Assembly (NCBI GenBank): GCA_041821265.1
Contig: JBGUEQ010000015.1
Coordinates: 1 to 64,000, forward strand
Length of the DNA stretch: 64,000 nucleotides
Source: Lachnotalea sp041821265
Lineage (GTDB): Bacteria > Bacillota > Clostridia > Lachnospirales > Lachnospiraceae
Direction of reading: 5' to 3'
Both the position numbers and the translations under genes were made by a program. Positions 25,667 through 33,360 of this stretch are shown here, piece by piece. The notes below the pieces were generated by a model. That model made no database searches and was not told the DNA's origin. It saw only the letters and a program-made list of their open reading frames with translations. Position 1 is the stretch's first letter. Every line of letters begins with the position of its first letter.

Positions 25667-27148
25667 ATGGAAACTACAAAATTTAATACAAGGCTTAATA
25701 TTATGGATATAACATCCATCCACTCGTTTGCGGGTATAAGGGGAGGTGGTATTTATCAATGTAAAGATGTCTATTTTATAAGGTATATAGGTAGTGAACA
25801 GAATTTAGTCAATGAAATAGAAAGTATGGATAAACTATTAGCAATACGAGAAATTCAAGAGCAAGGTAACTATATACGGTTTAGTGAATTTCCCAAATTA
25901 GTAGAACCTAATGATATTGTATATTATACAAATATTTATGATAAATGGGAACAAAGTGGAAGAAATAACATTGAAATTAAGGCAGTAAAGGATAACAATC
26001 AAGTTAAAGCTGCTTTATCAGATGCATTGAAATCTATTTCTATAGAATTTGAAAAGAATACACCACTAGCAAGTAATTCTATTAATAGGAATTTCGTAAT
26101 AAAAATTATATATTGGACAGATGTATTAATTGGAAAAATGATTCGAGAATGGGATGGGATTACAACAAACAAGATTGTTTTTCTTGGGAAATTAAAGAAA
26201 CAAGAATATTTATTTTTATTTTATTTAACTAAATTAGGAATAGACGTTATGCTGATTAGTCCTGATGGAGAAATTAATATTGAAAAAAAATTGTTGGATT
26301 TATCGGAATGTATTAAATGTGATATGAATGGAGAAGTTAAGATTTCTGAATATGATATAAATAATTATAAAATGGAACAAACAGAAATGGCGTATCCTAA
26401 GAATGATAATCTAATTGAACAAGGTCTACAAGTGTGTGATAGTATTGAAACACAATATACACGGATCAAAATCAAATTACCTCCACGTGATAGAAGAAAC
26501 CTGAAAAATACTAATGTGTCTCAATCTAATAGTAGGGCAGCTGTTAATGCTACTACTACTAATTCAAATCAGAAGAATGAGATGAAGTTTGAAGAATTGG
26601 CTATGTTTGGATCTTCAGTCGTGATGATTTCTGTTCATGATAAAAGAGGTAAAGTATTTGCAACTGGGTCAGGAATTATGATTAGTAATAAAGGATATAT
26701 ATTAACTAACAATCATGTTACCAGTGGCGGACATTACTATTCGGTTAGAATTGAAGATGAGAATGAAATATATAAAACGGATGAATTGATAAAGTATAAT
26801 CAAGATTTAGATTTGGCACTTATTAGAATAAATAGAAGTTGTACATCAATTCCAATCTATAAAGGTGAAAAAGCACTAGTAAGAGGACAAATGGTAGTTG
26901 CTATAGGTAGTCCGCTGGGATTATTTAATTCAATTTCAAATGGTATTATCTCTGGATTTCGAAAAATTGATGATGTGGATATGATACAGTTTACAGCCCC
27001 TACTTCACATGGAAGTTCGGGGGGAGCCGTTTTAAATATGCAAGGGGAAGTAATTGGAATTAGTACAGCTGGTTTTGATAGTGGTCAGAATATCAATCTT
27101 GCAGTTGATTACAAATGTATCACTGAATTTATTCGAGGATTTATATAG
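25667..27148 (+). CDS. YceG-like domain fused to trypsin-like serine protease
   Basis: 493 residues. Residues 1-230 resemble the repeated domain of the downstream YceG protein (shared pattern K-I-V-F-L-G...L-G-I-D-V-M-L-I-S-P-D-G). A variable linker (about 235-310) follows. The C-terminal part is an HtrA/trypsin-like protease with His350 (T-N-N-H-V), Asp382 (D-L-A-L) and Ser451 (G-S-S-G-G-A), an intact triad. There is no signal peptide or membrane segment, so the protease should be cytosolic. No PDZ domain. The start at 25667 follows AAGGTGG by about 8 bases. The stop codon shares its last base with an inserted element. The fusion suggests proteolysis directed to a Ter complex; this is inference. 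Confidence 0.8.
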   Translation: METTKFNTRLNIMDITSIHSFAGIRGGGIYQCKDVYFIRYIGSEQNLVNEIESMDKLLAIREIQEQGNYIRFSEFPKLVEPNDIVYYTNIYDKWEQSGRNNIEIKAVKDNNQVKAALSDALKSISIEFEKNTPLASNSINRNFVIKIIYWTDVLIGKMIREWDGITTNKIVFLGKLKKQEYLFLFYLTKLGIDVMLISPDGEINIEKKLLDLSECIKCDMNGEVKISEYDINNYKMEQTEMAYPKNDNLIEQGLQVCDSIETQYTRIKIKLPPRDRRNLKNTNVSQSNSRAAVNATTTNSNQKNEMKFEELAMFGSSVVMISVHDKRGKVFATGSGIMISNKGYILTNNHVTSGGHYYSVRIEDENEIYKTDELIKYNQDLDLALIRINRSCTSIPIYKGEKALVRGQMVVAIGSPLGLFNSISNGIISGFRKIDDVDMIQFTAPTSHGSSGGAVLNMQGEVIGISTAGFDSGQNINLAVDYKCITEFIRGFI

Positions 27149-27280
27149 TTACTGTTCACACAGTAGTTTAACACTAGCTGTTAAGCTACGTAAGAAAATG
27201 ATTCAACAAATGATTTCTGCTTCGCGTAGCGAATTTGCATGCAGAAATCATACGTTGCTGTGAACGGAGTGAACAGTAAC
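27148..27280 (+). mobile_element. MITE-like element, type A2, copy 1
   Basis: 133 bp with perfect 12-bp inverted ends GTTACTGTTCAC / GTGAACAGTAAC and the internal hairpin TTCGCGTAGCGAA. The direct repeat TTTATATAG occurs at 27140-27148 and 27283-27291, consistent with a target duplication offset by two bases. The element begins on the last base of the protease stop codon. Confidence 0.88.
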
Positions 27281-27321
27281 ACTTTATATAGTAAAGGGTA
27301 CATTTCGTAAGGTTATTATAC

Positions 27322-27350
27322 TTGAAATAAGTTATTTATTTTGCTATACT
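27322..27350 (+). promoter_or_regulatory. Promoter of the rhomboid-yceG-telA-terD operon
   Basis: TTGAAA, 17-base spacer, TATACT; 31 bases upstream of the rhomboid start codon. It would drive the genes through the third terD. Confidence 0.75.
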
Positions 27351-27381
27351 GAAAACAATATACAGAATAGGGTGAATAATC

Positions 27382-27972
27382 ATGAAAGAAAATAGAATTA
27401 AATTAAAAATATCTTTTAATTCTCCAATTATACTTTTGTTTTCAATTATATGCTTAGTTGCATTAATATTGAATATAATAACAGGCGGAATGACTAATCA
27501 TATGTTTTTTAGTGTATATCGGTCTTCTTTACTAAATCCACTGACATATTTTAGATTTATTGGACATGTATTTGGACACGCAGGTTGGGAACACTTCTTA
27601 GGTAACATTACATTGATATTAGTAGTTGGTCCCTTGCTAGAAGAAAAGTATAGTTCTTCAAATATGTTATTTGTGATTCTTTCAACTGCAATAGTAACGG
27701 GATTGGTTAACTTTATATTCTTTCCAAATGTTCAATTGCTAGGTGCGAGTGGAATTGTATTTGCATTAATTTTACTATCATCCATTACTAGTATTAAAGA
27801 GGGTTATATTCCATTGACATTTATTTTGGTTACAATAATATATATAGGTGGTCAAATTTATAATGGAGTATTTATGCAAGATAATGTGTCAAATTTAACT
27901 CATATTTTAGGTGGAGCTGTAGGCGCAGGATTAGGTTTTGTCATGAATAATAATAAAATGAATAGATATTGA
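27382..27972 (+). CDS. Rhomboid-family intramembrane serine protease
   Basis: 196-residue membrane protein with about six hydrophobic segments. The H-A-G-W-E-H-F-L-G-N motif is at about residues 65-75. The catalytic Ser sits in G-A-S-G near residue 120, and the catalytic His in L-T-H-I-L-G-G near 175, so the Ser-His dyad is present. It cleaves transmembrane substrates in the lipid bilayer. It is the first gene of the operon leading into yceG-telA-terD, an unusual association. In the Bacillus yce operon a TerC-like membrane protein occupies this context. The start ATG follows AGGGTG. Confidence 0.87.
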   Translation: MKENRIKLKISFNSPIILLFSIICLVALILNIITGGMTNHMFFSVYRSSLLNPLTYFRFIGHVFGHAGWEHFLGNITLILVVGPLLEEKYSSSNMLFVILSTAIVTGLVNFIFFPNVQLLGASGIVFALILLSSITSIKEGYIPLTFILVTIIYIGGQIYNGVFMQDNVSNLTHILGGAVGAGLGFVMNNNKMNRY

Positions 27973-27988
27973 AGGTGGATATTAAAAT

Positions 27989-30265
27989 ATGTATGAACAT
28001 AAAGCACTTCAGAATTTAGAAGAGTATTTTAATGACTTAAGTCTTAGAGGCAATAAGAAAATTTATTTTTATCGAATAAATTGTTACAATGAGACGATTA
28101 AAAACTTTATATTGAAGTACTATGAATCATCAAGATTGTTAGGAGTTGTAATCGAAGGCAAGATTCCAAATCCAGATGAAAAAAATTTATCGTATTATGA
28201 AGAAATCATGGGAATGGATTTCCAAATGAGCATGGGCTTTTTAACAAGTAGTTTGAAAAAATGGCTACCACGAATGAATAATGTTCAAACCAATAGTGTG
28301 GCCACTTCAATGTATGATACACTAGATGATATGCGACAACATGAAGGAAAAAATGATAATATGCTGAAAAATACGTATATTAAATTTATGTGTTGGTTGT
28401 ATTATAAATTTGAAAGAATCCTCAATCAGTTAGGTAATGAGTCTATCCCCAAAATTCTTTATGAAGGGGAAATAAGTAATTACGAATTAAAACTTATCAC
28501 AATTTTAGCTAACTCGGGTTGTGATGTAGTATTATTACAATATCACGGCGATACGAATTATCTGAAACTAGATGCAACATCGAAAGTGTCTAATGAATAT
28601 CGGTGCAGTGACGGTACTTCTTTTCCGAATGATTTTAATATTAAGTGGATAAGAAAAACAATTCAAGATAATATGGAAGTAGAAAGATTATATGGCACTT
28701 TACCCCAAATTATGAATTGTACAAATGCATGGATCAGTGGAGTTATTTATGAAGATATTTTGAAAGACATCCAGACTAGAGGGTCAGATTCTAAGCTGTT
28801 TTATAACTGTTTTTGTAGAATATGTGGAGTAGAAGATAAACTTACCTATTTAAATGAGCTGTATCAATTTCAGTTACAATTGAAGAATAATAAGCGTAGA
28901 GTGGTTATAGTTGAAAATGAAATTAGTCAACCAACGATGGAAGAAATAGCTGGTATAAAAAGAAGTAATTATATGAATCAAGAGCAAATGCTTTTAGATT
29001 TGTCAAAAAACATTCAGTATTCAGCAAATATAGAGTTACAAAGATTAATGATAAAGAACTTTGTTGATTTGATTGTTGAAGAAAGTAAGAAAAGTGATTC
29101 TAATTTAAATAAATTAACCAATCAAGCAGTATATATATTATGTTGGCTAAGAAGGTATATAGCAGATTTATTTTTAAATTGGAAAATGCCTGATGTATCT
29201 TGCTTCATATACTTGGGCAGTTGCAAAAATGAATCAGAAGTTATATTTCTAAAGTTTTTGTCAAGACTACCTATAGATGTACTTATACTGATTCCTGATT
29301 TAAATTCACAGTATTTACTTAAAGATACTGTATTATATGATAAGAAGTATAGTGCTTCGCTAGTGGTCGATAAATTTCCATGTGAAAATACAGACATTCA
29401 TATGGGTACAGCGGCATTTCATGCAGAACGCGAGTTAGATACTTTGATGTATCAGGATTCGGGAATATATAGAAATCGCCAATATGATAAGGCGATTGCG
29501 GTAAACTTGAACACTATGTATGAGGAAATTTCAATTTTATGGGATCAGGAATTAAATTATCGCCCAAATTTTAGTGTAGTAGATTCTGTAGTTAGTATTC
29601 CAGTAATATTCTCGAAGATATCAGGAGTGAAAGAAGGTAATATAGCACAGTACTGGCAGAGTATTAAGACGTTAATCACCGCAGAAACATTTGTGATTAA
29701 AAGTATTCCTTGTATTAATGGGACCGACGTGAATCCAGTGAAAGGTCATACAGCAGAATTCTTGAAAAATGGTAAAATTCAAAAGAACAAAATTAAATTG
29801 CATTCGGCTTATCAATATAGCTTCTTACGTGAAGAAATGCAGGATTATATATTAGATAAGTTACAGTTATTGATAGATCATAAAACCATTAAAGGAACTT
29901 TCGAGAATGGTACAGAATATACAATTGTAGCGACAGTACTTAATTTGAATCAAGCAATCGTTAGAATGATTCAGAAATTTGATTTTACTAAGAAGAATCC
30001 CAAAGTTATATACATCAATACAACTGAAAGTATTATGTCGTTGGAAGATAGTATCATGTTAGCTTTTTTAAATCTATTGGGTTTTGACATTATTTTCTTT
30101 ATTCCTACAGGGTATCAAAATATTGAGAAATATTTTAATGAAAAAACAATGGAAGAACATCAAATAGGTGATTATATATATGATCTACACACACCTAATT
30201 TTGATACAATTTCATCAAATACACGTCCATCATGGCGTGAAATTATATTTAAGAGAGGTAATTAA
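27989..30265 (+). CDS. yceG: YceG-family Ter system protein
   Basis: 758 residues, homologous to the large cytosolic YceG of the Bacillus yceCDEFGH stress operon. Two copies of the YceG domain appear to be present, one in residues 1-330 (K-I-L-Y-E-G...G-C-D-V-V-L-L) and one in 350-750 (S-C-F-I-Y-L-G...P-I-D-V-L-I-L-I-P, then D-I-I-F-F-I-P-T-G). No signal peptide, membrane segments or known catalytic motif. It lies 16 bases after rhomboid and 3 bases before telA, so it belongs to one operon. Molecular function is unknown; genetics of homologues links it to resistance to toxic anions and membrane stress. Confidence 0.82.
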   Translation: MYEHKALQNLEEYFNDLSLRGNKKIYFYRINCYNETIKNFILKYYESSRLLGVVIEGKIPNPDEKNLSYYEEIMGMDFQMSMGFLTSSLKKWLPRMNNVQTNSVATSMYDTLDDMRQHEGKNDNMLKNTYIKFMCWLYYKFERILNQLGNESIPKILYEGEISNYELKLITILANSGCDVVLLQYHGDTNYLKLDATSKVSNEYRCSDGTSFPNDFNIKWIRKTIQDNMEVERLYGTLPQIMNCTNAWISGVIYEDILKDIQTRGSDSKLFYNCFCRICGVEDKLTYLNELYQFQLQLKNNKRRVVIVENEISQPTMEEIAGIKRSNYMNQEQMLLDLSKNIQYSANIELQRLMIKNFVDLIVEESKKSDSNLNKLTNQAVYILCWLRRYIADLFLNWKMPDVSCFIYLGSCKNESEVIFLKFLSRLPIDVLILIPDLNSQYLLKDTVLYDKKYSASLVVDKFPCENTDIHMGTAAFHAERELDTLMYQDSGIYRNRQYDKAIAVNLNTMYEEISILWDQELNYRPNFSVVDSVVSIPVIFSKISGVKEGNIAQYWQSIKTLITAETFVIKSIPCINGTDVNPVKGHTAEFLKNGKIQKNKIKLHSAYQYSFLREEMQDYILDKLQLLIDHKTIKGTFENGTEYTIVATVLNLNQAIVRMIQKFDFTKKNPKVIYINTTESIMSLEDSIMLAFLNLLGFDIIFFIPTGYQNIEKYFNEKTMEEHQIGDYIYDLHTPNFDTISSNTRPSWREIIFKRGN

Positions 30266-30268
30266 GTT

Positions 30269-31426
30269 ATGGCTTTAGATTTTAGTAAAACGCAAATGCA
30301 GCAACAGTCAGCAACAAATACTACCCCGGTTAATGAACTAAATGAAATCGATGTAGTGCAACAGTATGATATTGCTACGGATAGACAGCAAATGAACACG
30401 CAGTTGGTTAATTCAGCAGAAGTAGATGCATTGGTAAGTCAGATTGAAGTAAATAGTCTTGAAACAATTGTTTCTTTTGGTTCAAAAGCAGCTGAGGAAA
30501 TTTCAAAAGCTTCCGATATCGTTTTAAATAGCATGAATATGTCTCAATTAGATGATTCAAGCGAAATGCTTAACACTTTGGCTAAAATCATGTCAAAGTT
30601 TGATATCGATGAGATTAAAGAAAATCCAAAATTGTTTGATAAGCTATTTGGAAATTTACGAAAACAACTCGATAAAATATTAGCAAAATATCATACAATG
30701 GGTGATGAAGTTGATAAGATTTATGTACAGTTAAAAAAGTATGAAGCAGAAATTAACCAATCAAATCGTAAGTTAGATGAGATGTTTAAAGCAAATGTTA
30801 ATTACTATCATGAACTTGTAAAGTATATTCTAGCTGGCGAACAAGGATGCAAAGAAATAGAAGATTATATTACACAGAGAAAAAATGATATGGAAACGAC
30901 AGGAGATAACTCGATACAATTTGAAATACAAAGTTTAGAACAAGCGTTAATGATGCTTGAACAAAGAACTCAGGATTTAAGAACCGCTGAAAATGTAGCA
31001 ATGCAGTCCGTCCCAATGATCAAGACGATGGAATTTAGTAACATGAATCTGGTTCGGAAAATTAATTCTGCATTTATTATAACATTACCAGTATTTAAGC
31101 AGGCGTTGGCACAGGCAATTATGTTGAAAAGACAAAGAATACAGGCAGAAGCTATGTCGGCATTGGATGAAAAAACGAACGAGATGCTTATCAAGAATGC
31201 AAGAAATACAGTAGAACAGTCAAAGATGACAGCAAGATTAGCTTCAGGAAGCTCAATTAAAATTGAAACATTAGAGGAAACCTGGAGAACTATTACAAGT
31301 GGCATTGATGAGACACAACAGATTCAGGAAAATGCTAAAAAACAACGTATTGAAGATCAAAAAAGACTTGAAACTATTAAAACAGAGTTTAATAACAAGT
31401 ATCATATGCCAAATAAAACAAAATAA
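30269..31426 (+). CDS. telA: Toxic anion resistance protein TelA/YceH family
   Basis: 385 residues, mostly helical with long coiled-coil stretches (about 150-240 and 320-385). The family core lies around K-T-M-E-F-S-N-M-N-L-V and the I-T-L-P-V-F-K-Q segment near residues 250-275. TelA/KlaA proteins confer tellurite tolerance and resistance to membrane-active agents, by an unknown mechanism; they are predicted to be peripheral to the membrane. Placed between yceG and three terD genes, as in Bacillus (yceG-yceH). Starts 3 bases after the yceG stop. Confidence 0.92.
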   Translation: MALDFSKTQMQQQSATNTTPVNELNEIDVVQQYDIATDRQQMNTQLVNSAEVDALVSQIEVNSLETIVSFGSKAAEEISKASDIVLNSMNMSQLDDSSEMLNTLAKIMSKFDIDEIKENPKLFDKLFGNLRKQLDKILAKYHTMGDEVDKIYVQLKKYEAEINQSNRKLDEMFKANVNYYHELVKYILAGEQGCKEIEDYITQRKNDMETTGDNSIQFEIQSLEQALMMLEQRTQDLRTAENVAMQSVPMIKTMEFSNMNLVRKINSAFIITLPVFKQALAQAIMLKRQRIQAEAMSALDEKTNEMLIKNARNTVEQSKMTARLASGSSIKIETLEETWRTITSGIDETQQIQENAKKQRIEDQKRLETIKTEFNNKYHMPNKTK

Positions 31427-31446
31427 AATAATGGAGGTAATTAGTT

Positions 31447-32028
31447 ATGCCAATTAATTTATCAAAGGGTCAGAAAGTTGATTTGACAAAGGGAAATCCA
31501 GGATTAAAAAATATTATGATAGGTTTAGGTTGGGATGTTAATGCATTTGATTCAGGTGCAGCTTTTGATTTGGATGCTGCTGCGTTTTTATTAAGCGAAA
31601 ATGGAAAGTGTCCATCTGAAAAAGAATTTATATTTTATGGTAATCTTGAGCATACGAGTGAATCGGTGAAACATATGGGAGATAATTTGACCGGTGAAGG
31701 TGATGGAGATGATGAACAAGTTCAGATTGATTTAAGTAAAATCCCATCTAATATTTCAAAGATAGCATTTACCGTAACAATTTATGAACCAGAAAGTAGA
31801 AGACAGAATTTTGGACAAGTTTCTAATGCATTTATTAGAATCGTTGATGAAAGTACAAACATAGAATTAATAAGATATGACTTAGGCGAAGATTTTTCCA
31901 TTGAAACAGCTGTAGTAGTTGGAGAGTTATATAGAAATAATGGAGAATGGAAGTTTAATGCAATTGGAAGTGGATTCCAAGGCGGATTAGGTGCATTATG
32001 TACTCACTACGGAATTGATGTGTTATAA
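31447..32028 (+). CDS. terD: TerD-family Ca2+-binding stress protein, copy 1
   Basis: 193-residue TerD domain. The conserved start V-D-L-T-K-G-N-P-G-L is at 11-20. The Ca2+-binding D-L-D-A-A-A-F is at 41-47, with Asp41 and Asp43 as ligands. The second acidic site is G-D-G-D-D-E-Q near residue 84. TerD domains fold as beta-sandwiches that bind two Ca2+ ions and are thought to assemble at the membrane with TerC-like proteins. GGAGG lies 8 bases upstream of the ATG. It is the first of three tandem paralogues. All metal ligands appear intact. Confidence 0.95.
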   Translation: MPINLSKGQKVDLTKGNPGLKNIMIGLGWDVNAFDSGAAFDLDAAAFLLSENGKCPSEKEFIFYGNLEHTSESVKHMGDNLTGEGDGDDEQVQIDLSKIPSNISKIAFTVTIYEPESRRQNFGQVSNAFIRIVDESTNIELIRYDLGEDFSIETAVVVGELYRNNGEWKFNAIGSGFQGGLGALCTHYGIDVL

Positions 32029-32042
32029 AGGAGGAAATAAGA

Positions 32043-32624
32043 ATGCCAGTTAGCTTACAAAAAGGTCAAAAAGTTAGTATAACAAAAGGAAATCCGGGCT
32101 TAACCAAGGTAGTTGTTGGATTAGGCTGGGATGTGAATCAATTTGATACAGGTGGAGCTTTTGATTTGGATACAGCAGCTTTTTTACTCGCTGATAATGG
32201 TAAGGTATCGAAATCTGAGGATTTTGTATTCTTTGGTAATTTGAAACATCCATCAGGTTGCGCAGAGCATTTAGGTGACAATTTAACTGGAGCAGGAGAT
32301 GGAGATGATGAACAGATTAAATTTAATTTGTCATTAGTTCCAGCTAATCTTACAAAAATAGCTTTTTCAGTTACGATATATGAGGCTGAATCAAGACGAC
32401 AGAATTTTGGTCAGGTTAATAATGCATTTATAAGAATCTGTAATGAAGATACTGGGGAAGAAATACTTAGATATGATCTTGGTGAGGATTTTTCCATTGA
32501 AACAGCAGCAGTCTTTGGCGAGATGTATATCAACAATGGTGAATGGAAGTTTAATGCAATTGGTAGTGGATATCAAGGCGGTCTGGCAGCTCTTTGTGCT
32601 AATTATGGAGTTGATATTGAATAG
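32043..32624 (+). CDS. terD: TerD-family Ca2+-binding stress protein, copy 2
   Basis: 193 residues, closely similar to copy 1 over the whole length, with the same D-L-D-T-A-A-F and G-D-G-D-D-E-Q acidic sites. It differs mainly in surface positions, as expected for a tandem duplicate. 14 bases separate it from copy 1, and GGAGG supplies the ribosome binding site. Probably forms homo- or hetero-oligomers with the neighbouring paralogues. Confidence 0.95.
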   Translation: MPVSLQKGQKVSITKGNPGLTKVVVGLGWDVNQFDTGGAFDLDTAAFLLADNGKVSKSEDFVFFGNLKHPSGCAEHLGDNLTGAGDGDDEQIKFNLSLVPANLTKIAFSVTIYEAESRRQNFGQVNNAFIRICNEDTGEEILRYDLGEDFSIETAAVFGEMYINNGEWKFNAIGSGYQGGLAALCANYGVDIE

Positions 32625-32669
32625 TAAGATTGAGAAGAAACGCAGAACCTAAATAAGGAGGAATATAAA

Positions 32670-33263
32670 ATGTCGATTAGTTTGCAAAAAGGACAAAAAG
32701 TTAGTTTGTCAAAAGAAAATTCAGGGCTTTCAAAGGTAGTAATCGGATTAGGATGGGATGAAGTGAAGCAAGCAAAAGGAGGGTTTTTTGCTCCAAAGCC
32801 ACAACCTATTGATTGTGATGCATCCGCATTGTTATTACAAAATGATCACTTGGCTGGTAAAGATGATATTATTTATTTCGGTAATCTGAAACATGTTTCA
32901 GGTACCGTTCAACATATGGGTGATAATCTAACTGGTGCTGGCGAGGGAGATGATGAACAAATTGTAGTAGATTTATCAAAGATTCCAACACAGTATGATA
33001 AAATAATTGTTGTAGTAAATATTTATCAAGCACTTCAGAGAAAACAGCATTTTGGATTAATTCAAAACGCATTTATTAGGTTAGTTGATGGTAAAACGAA
33101 TGTAGAAATGTGTAAATATAATTTAACTGATGATTACTCAGGTATGACAGCAATGATTTTTGGAGAAGTATATAGACATAATGATGAATGGAAATTTAAT
33201 GCAATTGGACAAGGAACAAATGATCCGGGTATAGGTGAATTTGCAAACAGATATGCAAAATAG
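32670..33263 (+). CDS. terD: TerD-family stress protein, divergent copy 3
   Basis: 197 residues. The TerD fold is kept, but an insertion K-G-G-F-F-A-P-K-P-Q-P at about 33-43 precedes the first metal site, which reads D-C-D-A-S-A. The second site is G-E-G-D-D-E-Q. The segment around I-V-V-V-N-I-Y also differs from copies 1 and 2, so this is an older paralogue, closer to the TerE/YceC-type lineage that carries such an insert. AAGGAGG precedes the ATG. Followed by a hairpin and then the Ca2+ ATPase. Confidence 0.92.
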   Translation: MSISLQKGQKVSLSKENSGLSKVVIGLGWDEVKQAKGGFFAPKPQPIDCDASALLLQNDHLAGKDDIIYFGNLKHVSGTVQHMGDNLTGAGEGDDEQIVVDLSKIPTQYDKIIVVVNIYQALQRKQHFGLIQNAFIRLVDGKTNVEMCKYNLTDDYSGMTAMIFGEVYRHNDEWKFNAIGQGTNDPGIGEFANRYAK

Positions 33264-33285
33264 GATTGAAATGTGTGTGCATTAG

Positions 33286-33332
33286 TAAGGAGGAGAAAGG
33301 TGTTGATTTTGTTTCAACGTCTCTCCTCCTTA
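33286..33332 (+). promoter_or_regulatory. Hairpin between terD3 and the Ca2+ ATPase gene
   Basis: TAAGGAGGAGA pairs with TCTCCTCCTTA (11 bp). No T-run follows, so it is a poor terminator. The stem contains a Shine-Dalgarno-like GGAGGAG without a usable start codon. It could cause attenuation or protect the upstream mRNA. Confidence 0.5.
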
Positions 33333-33360
33333 TGTTATAAAGATACACTAGGAGGAATTT

